DNA from: Stakelama flava | GTDB lineage: Bacteria; Pseudomonadota; Alphaproteobacteria; Sphingomonadales; Sphingomonadaceae | Assembly: GCF_019351405.1 (NCBI RefSeq) | Contig: NZ_JAHWZX010000011.1 | Span: 1-64,000 of the forward strand | Direction of reading: 5' to 3' | DNA length: 64,000 bases | In this document: in pieces, positions 43,187 through 51,952 of the stretch | Position numbering within the stretch: position 1 is the first letter of the stretch | How the letters are laid out: the number at the start of each line of letters is the position of its first letter | Program-made: the position numbers and the translations under genes | The notes under the pieces: model-generated | Told to the model about the DNA's origin: nothing | The model's database searches: none | The model's input: only the letters and a program-made list of their open reading frames with translations

Positions 43187-44470
43187 TTACTCCCCGAATG
43201 CATGCGGCAGCGCCATGGAAAGCCAGGGGATATAGGTGACGAAGATAAGGGCGATGACAAGCGCGCCATAGAACGGCCAGATCGTTCTTACAGCGCGCTC
43301 TACAGGAATTTTGCCCACTGCCGAACCGACGAAAAGCACTGATCCAACCGGCGGCGTGACAAGGCCAATGCCTAGATTGAGAATCATGATAACGCCGAAA
43401 TGAATTGGATCGATGCCCAGCGGCATGACGACGGGAAGAAAGATCGGGGTCGTGATGACAATCAGAGGTGCCATGTCCATGAACGTGCCAAGCACCAGCA
43501 GCATGACATTGATCATCAGCAGGATGGCGACGGGGTTGTCCGAAATCGCTGTCATCACCTGTGACAATTGCTTTGGCACTTCCAGAATTGCGAGCGCGTA
43601 ACCAAAGGCGGTGGCCGCGCTGATGATCAGCAGCACCATCGCCGCGGTTCGCACCGATTGCACTGCGGCAGCGAAAAAGTCCTTCCATCCCAGCGTGCGA
43701 TATCCGAACGCGCCGATGACGATCGTATAGATCACGGCGATCGCTGAGCTTTCGGTTGCGGTGAACACCCCGCTTAAAATTCCGCCCATGATGATTACCG
43801 CGGTCAGCATACCGGGAACCGCGCCGAAAAAGGCAATGATGAACGGACGCCAGCCGGGGAAGACGCCGGCCGGATAGTTTCGCCTCACCGCCACGAGCCA
43901 GGCGACGACCATGAGCAGCGCGCCGGTAAGGACGCCCGGAACGATGCCGGCAAGGAACAGTGCGCCGATCGACACGCCGGTGCCTGATGCCGCGGCATAG
44001 ATGATCATATTGTGGCTGGGCGGGATCAGCAGGCCGACGATCGCGGCGGTTACGGTTACGTTGACCGCGTAATCGGCGTCATAGCCCTTTTCCTTCATCA
44101 GCGGCACGAGCGTGGATCCCATCGCCGAGGCGCTGGCGATCGCCGAACCCGACACCGCGCCAAAAAGCATCGACGCGCCGACATCGACCTGGCCCAACCC
44201 GCCGCGCGCGCGGCCGAACATCGCTTCGGCAACCTGCATCAGCCGACGGGCGATACCGGCGCGATACATCAGATCGCCCGCGAATATGAAAAACGGGATT
44301 GCCATTAGTGTGAACACGCTGATGCCGGCGGCCATACGCTGCATCGCGACGACCATCGGGATGTCGAGCCACGCAAAGGTGGCAAGCGCGGCGGCCATCA
44401 GTGCGAAGGCCACGGGAACGCCGAGTGCCAGGAGCACGAACAGCGTGAGGATCAGGATTGTCAGGGCCAT
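43187..44470 (-). CDS. TRAP transporter large permease (DctM family)
   Basis: The 427-residue protein has about 12 membrane spans. The signatures are MAIPFFIFAGDLMYRAGIAR near residue 60 and the later LVTPPVGSVLFVGSAVGKI and LLIPPSHNMIIYAAASGTG. It forms the sodium-driven channel for an organic acid, here most probably galacturonate or an unsaturated uronate. It lies 4 bases after dctQ. Confidence 0.95.
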   Translation of the reverse strand: MALTILILTLFVLLALGVPVAFALMAAALATFAWLDIPMVVAMQRMAAGISVFTLMAIPFFIFAGDLMYRAGIARRLMQVAEAMFGRARGGLGQVDVGASMLFGAVSGSAIASASAMGSTLVPLMKEKGYDADYAVNVTVTAAIVGLLIPPSHNMIIYAAASGTGVSIGALFLAGIVPGVLTGALLMVVAWLVAVRRNYPAGVFPGWRPFIIAFFGAVPGMLTAVIIMGGILSGVFTATESSAIAVIYTIVIGAFGYRTLGWKDFFAAAVQSVRTAAMVLLIISAATAFGYALAILEVPKQLSQVMTAISDNPVAILLMINVMLLVLGTFMDMAPLIVITTPIFLPVVMPLGIDPIHFGVIMILNLGIGLVTPPVGSVLFVGSAVGKIPVERAVRTIWPFYGALVIALIFVTYIPWLSMALPHAFGE

Positions 44471-44473
44471 GCG

Positions 44474-44977
44474 TCAGTCCGCGCTCGCTTCGTCTTCAAA
44501 ATCGCCGGCGGGATCGCCGCGCATCAGATGTTCGATCGAAAACAGGATTATCAGCACGCCCGAAAGCGGCAGCGGCAGGTATGCGAATCCGCGCGACAGC
44601 CCCAGAGTTGGAATTTCATGGCCCCAGGTCAGTGCGACCAGTTCGCTTCCCCAGATGGCGAGCGAAAGACCGGCAAGTGCCACGCAGGCATGGATAAAAA
44701 AGCGCATCGCGCGCCGGATTTCTGGTGCCACCACATTTTCCAGCGCGGTGATACGGATATGAAACTGTTCGCGCACGCCAGCGGCAGCGGCGAAGAAGAC
44801 GTACCAGATCATCAAAAGGAGTGAGGCTTCCTCCGCCCAAGAGGGGCTGGCGCGAAGGACATAGCGCCCGAATACCTGATACCCGATGATCGCTGTCATC
44901 GCGATCAGTCCGACCGCCCCTGCGCAAAGCATGAAGCTGCTGCCGCGTGCGGGCCATGGCCCCATCGGGTCACGCAT
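44474..44977 (-). CDS. TRAP transporter small permease (DctQ family)
   Basis: The 167-residue protein has four membrane spans. The DctQ core is YQVFGRYVLRASPSWAEEAS, with the following LLLMIWYVFFAAAAGVRE span. It overlaps the binding-protein gene by 8 bases and pairs with the large permease. Confidence 0.93.
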   Translation of the reverse strand: MRDPMGPWPARGSSFMLCAGAVGLIAMTAIIGYQVFGRYVLRASPSWAEEASLLLMIWYVFFAAAAGVREQFHIRITALENVVAPEIRRAMRFFIHACVALAGLSLAIWGSELVALTWGHEIPTLGLSRGFAYLPLPLSGVLIILFSIEHLMRGDPAGDFEDEASAD

Positions 44978-45959
44978 CGCCTTCTCCCATGTCCTGAATT
45001 TGCCGGACCAGTGCGCGGCCGTGATCGCTGGTCACGAAGCGATCCCATAACGGGTGCGTGAGCGCGCGAAACGATGCGCGATCGACCGGGTTCGCCTTCA
45101 CACCCGCCGCGATCACGTCCTTGCGGGCGCTGATAACACGCGCATCCCATAGCTTGCGCATATAAGGGACCGATTCCCGTGCGCTTTCGATGATGATTTC
45201 ACGGTCGGATGACGACAGTTTGTCCCAGCGCGCCTTCGACATCAGCAGCACTTCGGGCGCCATCACATGCTGGGTTTCGCTGTAAAAAGGCGCGACTTCG
45301 AAATGCCGTTCTGATTGATAGGAAGGCCAGTTGTTCTCCGCCCCGTCAATGACTCCCTGCACAAGGCCCTGATACACTTCGCCAAGCCCCATCGGGGTTG
45401 CGTCGGCTCCCAGCGCCTTGATCATGCCGACATACAGGTCGGAATTCTGGACGCGGAATTTCCATCCGCGCATATCGTCAGGTGTCCGAACGGGATGATG
45501 TGTATTGTAAAAGCTGCGCGCGCCCGAATCATAATAGCAAAGGCCGATCAGCCCGTGCGGAGCCAGCGATTCGAGGATCGCACGGCCCGGTGCCCCATCA
45601 AGCGCGCGTCGGCTATGCGCGATAGAATCAAAGAGGAAAGGAAGTGACGGGATCATCGTCAGCGGTTCGATCGCGTTTAACGGCGCGATGTTGACGCGAT
45701 TGATATCCAACCCTCCGAACGCCGTGATTTCGAGCGTATCACGCTCCGAACCGAGCTGTCCGCCAGCGAACATCTTTATTGACAGGCGCCCGTCGCTGCG
45801 CCGCGTGATCAGGTCGCCGAAATACTCCACCGCGCGAACCGTGGGATAATCCGCCGGATGCGTATCGTTCGCAAACATCTGCGTGCGCGGCGCGCGGTTG
45901 CATGCCGCGAGCATGCACAAGGAACCCAATACGAACTCGCGTCGTCCCGTTCGCAGCAT
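44970..45959 (-). CDS. TRAP transporter solute-binding protein (DctP family), lipoprotein-like
   Basis: The 329-residue protein captures the substrate in the periplasm. Its signal has a lipobox (FVLGSLCMLAACN), which is unusual for DctP proteins and would tether it to the membrane. Family motifs include FRVQNSDLYVGMIKALGADA with the carboxylate-binding Arg, and YQGLVQGVIDGAENNWPSYQ. It is the first gene of the leftward operon to uxuB and diverges from pectate lyase across a region containing the 14-bp operator at 46092. Confidence 0.92.
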   Translation of the reverse strand: MLRTGRREFVLGSLCMLAACNRAPRTQMFANDTHPADYPTVRAVEYFGDLITRRSDGRLSIKMFAGGQLGSERDTLEITAFGGLDINRVNIAPLNAIEPLTMIPSLPFLFDSIAHSRRALDGAPGRAILESLAPHGLIGLCYYDSGARSFYNTHHPVRTPDDMRGWKFRVQNSDLYVGMIKALGADATPMGLGEVYQGLVQGVIDGAENNWPSYQSERHFEVAPFYSETQHVMAPEVLLMSKARWDKLSSSDREIIIESARESVPYMRKLWDARVISARKDVIAAGVKANPVDRASFRALTHPLWDRFVTSDHGRALVRQIQDMGEGDA

Positions 45960-46091
45960 ATCTCTCCCTCGCACCGGCATTCACCGATACTGTTTTGCCG
46001 GTCGTGGTGCCGGCTGTCGTTTTCGCTCCGATACTGCACGTCAATCGGTGCATTGTCATCGTGCTGATTCTGTCTTAGGCCTAACGAATGA

Positions 46092-46105
46092 TGACACCGG
46101 TTACC
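46092..46105. promoter_or_regulatory. Pectin-regulon operator, copy A
   Basis: TGACACCGGTTACC, centred on CCGG, lies in the divergent region between the TRAP operon and pectate lyase, 68 bases before the lyase start. It is one of five near-identical copies between 46.1 and 53.8 kb. Confidence 0.75.
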
Positions 46106-46172
46106 AGTTCTTTTCCCTTATGGGCTGGCAAGGCCGGGCACCGCCGCAAAAATGGCAGAAAAGGAGAGCGAA

Positions 46173-47813
46173 GTGTCGAAACGGGCTGGATGGAATCGAC
46201 TGAATGTCGGGTTGGGGGCATTGGCACTGGCAATCGCGCCGACACCGTTTGCCACACCGCCTGCCGCGGCAGCCGCGCAACAGGCGACGCCCAGCCGCCA
46301 GCAAATTCTGGATACGATGAAACGCGCTACCCGATTCATGGTGGAGGATGTCAGCACAAGGGGCGGGTATGTCTGGTCGTACCTGCCGGATATGTCGCGC
46401 CGTTGGGGCGAACTGGAAGCCAGGCCGAGCATGATCTGGGTGCAGCCCCCGGGGACGCCGGATATGGGGAATCTGTTCCTTGACGCCTATCATGCGACGG
46501 GGGACGAATATTATTACGAAGCGGCAGAAAAGGCTGCCGACGCATTGATTGCCGGGGAAATTTCCACCGGCGGCTGGAATTACTTCATCGATTTCGCGGG
46601 TGAGGCGTCGACCCGGCAATTTTATGACACCATCGGCAAGAATGCGTGGCGGATGGAGGAATTTCAGCATTATTGGGGCAACGCCACCTTCGACGATGAC
46701 GGCACCGCTCAGGCGATGAAATTCATCCTTCGCCTGTACGCCGAAAAATTCGATTCGAAATACAAGGCCGAAGTGATGCGAAACATCGACTTCGTGCTGA
46801 AAAGCCAATATCCCAATGGCGGATGGCCGCAGCGCTGGCCGCTGAAGCACGAATTCGTGCACCACGGACTGGCCGATTATACATCCTACATCACGTTCAA
46901 CGACAATGTGACGGCGGAGAATGTCGATTACCTGATCGACTGTTTCCAGACGCTGTCTGACGAACGGCTGCTGCCCGCAATCTATCGCGGCATGGACATC
47001 TACCTGCTCACCCAGCAGGGCGAGCCGCAGCCGGGTTGGGCGTTGCAGTACACGCCAGTGACGTTGGAACCCGCAGCGGCGCGCAGTTACGAACCCAAGG
47101 CGCTGGCGACGCACACCACGGCATCAGCTGTTGAACAATTGATGCGGTTTTATCGCCTTACCGGTGACAGCCGCTATCTGGCGCGGATACCCAAAGCGCT
47201 CGATTGGCTTGAATCGGTGAAATTGCCGGATGATCAGGCCACGGCCAAGGGCGCCTATCCGACTTTCATTGAAATCGGGACGGGCAAGCCGCTTTACCTC
47301 CACCGGCGCGGCTCCAATTCGGCCAATGGCGAATATTACACCAGCAGCAAGCCCGATCATGTGATCGGCCATTATTCCTCCTATCGCGATCTCGATGTCG
47401 ATGCGCTGCGGCGTGAATATGCGCGGGTGAAGGCGATGTCGCCCGAACAGGCGCGCGCTGATTCACCGCTTTTTCATGCGCGGGCGAGGGCATTTCCCCG
47501 CTTCGTCGAAACCGACACCTCCGGCACATCGGATTTGAACGATGCCGCTGCGGGGCAGGATATCGGTGCGCTGATCGCGCGATTGAACGCGCAGGGTTGG
47601 TGGCCGACCGAGCTCAAGGCGACGAGCAACCCCTATGCCGGCGATCCCGACGACGCGCCGTCGAAGCGCGACTATGAAACCGCACGGGTCGGGGACAAAT
47701 ACGACACGTCGCCCTATTACGCCGAAAAGCCGGTGATCGGCATTTCGACGGCGACCTATCTCAACAATATGGGCGAACTGATCGCCGCGCTTGAAAAGCG
47801 TCGTGGCGGATAA
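46173..47813 (+). CDS. Secreted pectate lyase, polysaccharide lyase family 10
   Basis: The 546-residue protein matches the PelA/PL10 family. QYPNGGWPQRWPLKHEFVHH and QQGEPQPGWALQYTPVTLEP are its characteristic motifs, and the Arg-rich region around DGTAQAMKFI is also typical. It cleaves polygalacturonate by beta-elimination. GTG 46173 is chosen because AAGGAGA lies 6 bases upstream and it leaves a good signal peptide (NVGLGALALAIAPTPFATPP); ATG 46152 is an alternative. Products would feed KduI/KduD. Confidence 0.92.
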   Translation: MSKRAGWNRLNVGLGALALAIAPTPFATPPAAAAAQQATPSRQQILDTMKRATRFMVEDVSTRGGYVWSYLPDMSRRWGELEARPSMIWVQPPGTPDMGNLFLDAYHATGDEYYYEAAEKAADALIAGEISTGGWNYFIDFAGEASTRQFYDTIGKNAWRMEEFQHYWGNATFDDDGTAQAMKFILRLYAEKFDSKYKAEVMRNIDFVLKSQYPNGGWPQRWPLKHEFVHHGLADYTSYITFNDNVTAENVDYLIDCFQTLSDERLLPAIYRGMDIYLLTQQGEPQPGWALQYTPVTLEPAAARSYEPKALATHTTASAVEQLMRFYRLTGDSRYLARIPKALDWLESVKLPDDQATAKGAYPTFIEIGTGKPLYLHRRGSNSANGEYYTSSKPDHVIGHYSSYRDLDVDALRREYARVKAMSPEQARADSPLFHARARAFPRFVETDTSGTSDLNDAAAGQDIGALIARLNAQGWWPTELKATSNPYAGDPDDAPSKRDYETARVGDKYDTSPYYAEKPVIGISTATYLNNMGELIAALEKRRGG

Positions 47814-47972
47814 GTGACGCTTATGTCGAGGCGGTATCGCGGGGCAGTGCTACAGGTGCCCCCGACGCCGCCTTCGGCATGCTTTTATGAAAGACGCATT
47901 GCAGGTGGCGGAGTGCACGACCGCAGCGATCCGCCGGAACCGGCGAAGAGCGGCGCATATCGAGCGTAATTT

Positions 47973-47992
47973 GTGGCGGCGGGTGCCGCCGC
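47973..47992. terminator. Small GC-rich hairpin between pectate lyase and hydratase genes
   Basis: GTGGCGGC and GCCGCCGC pair around GGGT (one G-T pair), 11 bases beyond the convergent hydratase stop. No T-run follows, so support is modest. The rest of 47814-48003 shows no gene. Confidence 0.35.
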
Positions 47993-48003
47993 CTCGGCGA
48001 TTG

Positions 48004-48792
48004 TCAGGCGCCGCCAGCCGCCACGAAATTGCACTCCAGAAGATCATGGCCGTTGAAGCGTGCGGCGAAACGATCACCGACTGCCACCGGGTGAACGCCT
48101 GTCAGCGCGCCGGAGGAAATCCACTGCCCCGGTTCGACCGCGATGCCCCGCCGCGCCAGTAGTTGGAAGAGGAAGCGCGCTGCACCGATCGGACCGTCCA
48201 GCATTGCGGACGCACGCGCGCCGCCCACCACCGTATCATTATGATAAGCGGTAATGTCCCATTGCAAGAACGCGGTATCACGCCATTCCGGCACGGCGTC
48301 GCCTATCAACAACCCGTAATTATTGCCGAAATCAGAAATTGTGACGCCGGGTCCATGATCGTTGATGCCGGGGAAAGGCGAACTGGCCACCTCTATCCCG
48401 AGATGGACGGCATCGATCAGCGATTTTGCTTCGTCCAGCGTGAATTCGGTTTTCCCTGCCGGCGGGGGACTGCCTATACGCAGCAGGAATTCGGCCTCTC
48501 CGGCAGCGAAACCGTCTGCAAATATGGGCATTGCGTTCGAAGCGGATGCCCGGGTGACGGTAAAGATCGGTCCGGCGAGGCGGTCAGCGCCATATTCCTC
48601 GTCGAGAGGCGGCATGATCCGTCCGACCTTCCAGCCGAGGATATCCTGCCGGTTCAACATGATCGCCTGATCCTGTACGCGATATGCATCTTCCAGTGTT
48701 GTCGGCGCAGAACCCGGATATTCGGATAGTGCGTTCGCAGAGCGGCGCGCATTCACGAACCGTTCCGCGATCGCCTTGGCGCTCGCGCTCAT
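48004..48792 (-). CDS. 2-keto-4-pentenoate hydratase-like (MhpD/FAH superfamily) protein
   Basis: The 262-residue protein has the MhpD layout: an N-terminal helical part (TTLEDAYRVQDQAIMLNRQD), then ILGWKVGRIMPP, the acidic metal site GEAEFLLRIG, and a C-terminal ISSGALTGVHPVAVGDRFAA. MhpD hydrates 2-hydroxy-pentadienoates of aromatic catabolism. No such pathway is nearby, while a pectin operator sits 64 bases upstream (48856-48869). It may act on an unsaturated uronate-derived keto acid. ATG 48792 is preferred over a longer frame upstream. Confidence 0.85.
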   Translation of the reverse strand: MSASAKAIAERFVNARRSANALSEYPGSAPTTLEDAYRVQDQAIMLNRQDILGWKVGRIMPPLDEEYGADRLAGPIFTVTRASASNAMPIFADGFAAGEAEFLLRIGSPPPAGKTEFTLDEAKSLIDAVHLGIEVASSPFPGINDHGPGVTISDFGNNYGLLIGDAVPEWRDTAFLQWDITAYHNDTVVGGARASAMLDGPIGAARFLFQLLARRGIAVEPGQWISSGALTGVHPVAVGDRFAARFNGHDLLECNFVAAGGA

Positions 48793-48855
48793 TCGGCATC
48801 TCCCTTTCTTCGGCCGCGATAATAAAGTTCTGCGCGCCGGTTCATCCTCGTTATG

Positions 48856-48869
48856 GGAAACCGGTGTCA
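48856..48869. promoter_or_regulatory. Pectin-regulon operator, copy B
   Basis: GGAAACCGGTGTCA is the reverse complement of TGACACCGGTTTCC. It lies between the divergent hydratase gene and the LacI regulator gene and could serve both, including autoregulation. Confidence 0.7.
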
Positions 48870-49011
48870 CAAGCAAGGATATGTTGGCAACATGCTCCGG
48901 GACGGCGTGAAAGCTTGCTTTTCGGCGATGTTGGCATAAGCAGGACGGATACACTGAACAGGGTTGTTCCGGCCGATTGTCCGGGCGTCAGGCCCGACCC
49001 AAAGGAGTGCT

Positions 49012-50058
49012 ATGGCCGCGAAAAACAGGGAAGGGGGATCCCAGCCGACCATCAATGACGTGGCGCGTATTGCAGGCGTATCCAAGAAAACGGTCAGCCG
49101 GGTCATCAATGGTTCGCCGCTGTTGAACGAGGATACCCGCAAGCGCGTACAGGAAGTGATACGCGAATTGGGCTATGTCCCCAACCCGCAGGCCCGCGCC
49201 TTGGCATTGCGGCGGAATTTCCTGATCGGTCTGGTGCACGACAACCCGAACGCGCAGACTGTGCTGAAGGTGCAACAGGGTATATTGGAGGCAATTCGCG
49301 ACACCGAATTCGAACTCGTGGTCCGTCCTGTCGATCGCGGCATGGTCAACATGCTTGACGATATTCGCCAATTTCTCGAGCGGCAGCGACTGTTCGGCGT
49401 AGTGTTGATGCCGCCGATATCGGAAAATGATTCGCTCGCAGAACTGTGTCGTCAGATCGGATGCCGTTATGTCCGCATGGGATCCGCTGAACTCGACGAC
49501 CCCACCAATATGGTCGCGTCGAACGACCGCGAAGCGGTGCGTGACGCGATCCGCTATCTGATCGGCGAAGGGCACAGGCGAATAGGGTTCGTTTCGGGGC
49601 CGCACGGTTTCCGGTCTGCGCTGGAACGTCGTCTCGGGTTCGAAGAGGCGCTGGAAGAAGCCGACCTGAAGCTGCCGCGAAGCATGGTTGCCGACGGAAA
49701 TTATACATTCGAATCAGGTCTTTTGGCGGCCGAGCGTCTGCTCGATCTTTCGCCGCGGCCCACCGCGATTTTTGCGAGCAACGATGAAATGGCAACCGGC
49801 GTATTGCAGGCGGCGCGCCGACGCGGGATGGATGTTCCGCGCGATCTGTCGATCGTAGGATTCGATGACACTCCGATTGCCAGCCATATATGGCCGCCGC
49901 TGACGACGGTGCGCTGGCCCATCGCCACCATGGCGCGCTCGGCTGCGCTGAAGCTGACGGTCAGTGTGACGGAAGGCGAGCAGGAGGTCGATGAACCGTC
50001 GATGTTTCTTTCGACCCTGATTCGACGTGGTTCGGTGGCGGCTCCGCCGCATAACTGA
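49012..50058 (+). CDS. LacI-family regulator of the pectin locus
   Basis: The 348-residue protein has a LacI helix-turn-helix (TINDVARIAGVSKKTVSRVI), hinge (LGYVPNPQARALALRRNF) and effector domain with the usual ending (IVGFDDTPIASHIWPPLTTV). ATG 49012 has AAAGGAG five bases upstream. It sits in the centre of the pectin genes, and five copies of a 14-bp CCGG-centred palindromic site surround it. It is the natural candidate to bind them, probably released by KDG or a related keto-sugar acid. Confidence 0.92.
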   Translation: MAAKNREGGSQPTINDVARIAGVSKKTVSRVINGSPLLNEDTRKRVQEVIRELGYVPNPQARALALRRNFLIGLVHDNPNAQTVLKVQQGILEAIRDTEFELVVRPVDRGMVNMLDDIRQFLERQRLFGVVLMPPISENDSLAELCRQIGCRYVRMGSAELDDPTNMVASNDREAVRDAIRYLIGEGHRRIGFVSGPHGFRSALERRLGFEEALEEADLKLPRSMVADGNYTFESGLLAAERLLDLSPRPTAIFASNDEMATGVLQAARRRGMDVPRDLSIVGFDDTPIASHIWPPLTTVRWPIATMARSAALKLTVSVTEGEQEVDEPSMFLSTLIRRGSVAAPPHN

Positions 50059-50099
50059 AAATCCCACCGATTATCGCGAAGCGCCCTTGCGTCATAACC

Positions 50100-50113
50100 T
50101 GACACCGGTTACC
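50100..50113. promoter_or_regulatory. Pectin-regulon operator, copy C
   Basis: TGACACCGGTTACC is identical to copy A and lies 143 bases upstream of kduI, after the regulator gene. Confidence 0.75.
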
Positions 50114-50255
50114 CAATAGTCGGACTCGGAATTATCGGGCCGATGAGGAGAGAAGGCATGCGGCGCTTTGTGCGCCGTGTGCATGCGAAGATGTGAAGCG
50201 CTCATCGGCTCGTGCGACCGCCCGCTGCGGTCCGGAACGCGAAACAGGAGCAGCC

Positions 50256-51089
50256 ATGTTCGAGAAGACCTATCATGCAACGCACCCGGATATGATGGAC
50301 CGGGTCGATAATGATGAACTGCGCGACCGCTATCTGGTCGGGGGCATGTTCGAGGACGGCAAGATCAAGCTGAATTACGCGCATAATGAGCGCTTTGTGA
50401 TTGGCGGGGCGGTGCCCGGCGGTGGCGCGCTGAAGCTGCCCGACCAGACAGAGCCCGAAAGCGCGAAAGGGCACCCGTTTCTGGAACGGCGCGAAATGGG
50501 CGTGGTGAACATCGGGCAACCGGGCAGGATCAGCGTCGACGGCCAGGACTTCGACATGGCCAACAAGGACTGCCTGTATATCCCGATGGGATCGAAGGAT
50601 GTGCAGTTTTTCGGAGACGGGGCGCGATATTATCTCGTGTCACTGCCGGCGCACAAAGCCTGCGAGTTGAAAAAGATATCGGTGTCCGAGGCCAACCCGC
50701 TCAAGAAAGGCGATCTAGAAAGCTCGAACGAGCGGACGATCTATCAGCTGATCATTCCCGGCATTTGCGAAAGCTCGCAACTGCTCATGGGCCTCACCAT
50801 CCTGCAGCCGGGAAGTGTGTGGAACACGATGCCCCCCCACCTCCACGACCGGCGCAGCGAGATTTACCTGTATTTTGATCTCGAAGGGGACGACCGGGTG
50901 TTCCACTATATGGGGCAGCCCGATGCGATGCGGCACATCGTGATGGAGAATGAACAGGCGGTGATCAGTCCGCCCTGGTCAATCCATATGGGGTCGGGGA
51001 CCAAGGCTTATACGTTCATCTGGGCTATGGGCGGGGAAAATCTCGACTATACCGACATGAACGTCCTCGACATCTGCCAGTTGAAATGA
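50256..51089 (+). CDS. kduI: 5-dehydro-4-deoxy-D-glucuronate isomerase
   Basis: The 277-residue cupin-fold enzyme has zinc ligands in [20 protein letters not shown] (two His and a Glu) and in [20 protein letters not shown]. It converts 4-deoxy-5-keto uronate, from pectate lyase products, to 2,5-diketo-3-deoxygluconate. ATG 50256 with CAGGAG upstream is the start; an earlier in-frame codon is not needed. It overlaps kduD by 4 bases. Confidence 0.96.
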   Translation: MFEKTYHATHPDMMDRVDNDELRDRYLVGGMFEDGKIKLNYAHNERFVIGGAVPGGGALKLPDQTEPESAKGHPFLERREMGVVNIGQPGRISVDGQDFDMANKDCLYIPMGSKDVQFFGDGARYYLVSLPAHKACELKKISVSEANPLKKGDLESSNERTIYQLIIPGICESSQLLMGLTILQPGSVWNTMPPHLHDRRSEIYLYFDLEGDDRVFHYMGQPDAMRHIVMENEQAVISPPWSIHMGSGTKAYTFIWAMGGENLDYTDMNVLDICQLK

Positions 51090-51856
51090 GCGTGTCGAAA
51101 ACGACGGGGATGTTCGATCTGTCGGGAAAAGTGGCGGTGGTCACCGGCGCGAATACCGGCATCGGACAGGGTATCGCGCTGGCATTGGCCGAAGCGGGTG
51201 CCGACATCGCTGCGGTCGGTCGCACTCCGGCCGAGGAAACGGTCGCCAGGGCGCGCGACCTTGGCCGTCGGGCTGAGATCGTGTCGGCGGACCTTTCGAC
51301 CATCGAGCCGGTCGGACGCGTCGTTGACGAAGCAGTCGGGAAACTCGGCGGATGCGATATTCTGGTCAATAATGCCGGGATCATCCGCCGCGCCGACAGT
51401 ATCGATTTCACCGAAGCGGATTGGGACGCGGTGGTCGACACCAACATGAAGAGCGTGTTCTTCCTGTGTCAGGCGGCCGCGCGGCATATGCTGAAGCAAG
51501 GCAAGGGCAAGATTATAAACATCGCCTCGCTGCTGAGTTTTCAGGGCGGTATCCGCGTGCCCAGCTATACCGCGTCCAAAAGCGGCGTGGCCGGTTTGAC
51601 GAAGATTCTGGCGAACGAATGGGCGGCGAAGGGCATCAACGTCAATGCCATCGCGCCGGGCTATATCACCACCAACAACACGCAGGCGCTGCGCGAGGAT
51701 TCCGACAGGTCTAGGGCGATCCTCGACCGCATCCCGGCAGGACGTTGGGGCGACCCCAAGGATATGGGCGGCGCGGCGGTGTTTTTGGCGTCGAACGCTT
51801 CCGATTATGTCGACGGCCATGTGCTTGCCGTCGATGGCGGCTGGCTGGCGCGTTAG
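51086..51856 (+). CDS. kduD: 2-dehydro-3-deoxy-D-gluconate 5-dehydrogenase
   Basis: The 256-residue SDR enzyme has the cofactor motif [22 protein letters not shown], catalytic Ser in [11 protein letters not shown], and Y-x3-K in [11 protein letters not shown]. It reduces 2,5-diketo-3-deoxygluconate to 2-keto-3-deoxygluconate (KDG). Its ATG overlaps the kduI stop, so the two are coupled. The following esterase is 96 bases downstream on the same strand. Confidence 0.93.
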   Translation: MSVSKTTGMFDLSGKVAVVTGANTGIGQGIALALAEAGADIAAVGRTPAEETVARARDLGRRAEIVSADLSTIEPVGRVVDEAVGKLGGCDILVNNAGIIRRADSIDFTEADWDAVVDTNMKSVFFLCQAAARHMLKQGKGKIINIASLLSFQGGIRVPSYTASKSGVAGLTKILANEWAAKGINVNAIAPGYITTNNTQALREDSDRSRAILDRIPAGRWGDPKDMGGAAVFLASNASDYVDGHVLAVDGGWLAR

Positions 51857-51952
51857 GCGCAGCGCAGGTGTCTATGGGGCGAGACGAAGTACGCGATCGA
51901 TGCGATCCGCCGACAGAAGCGGACGTTTGGTGTCGCGGCGAAAGGAGGGGCA

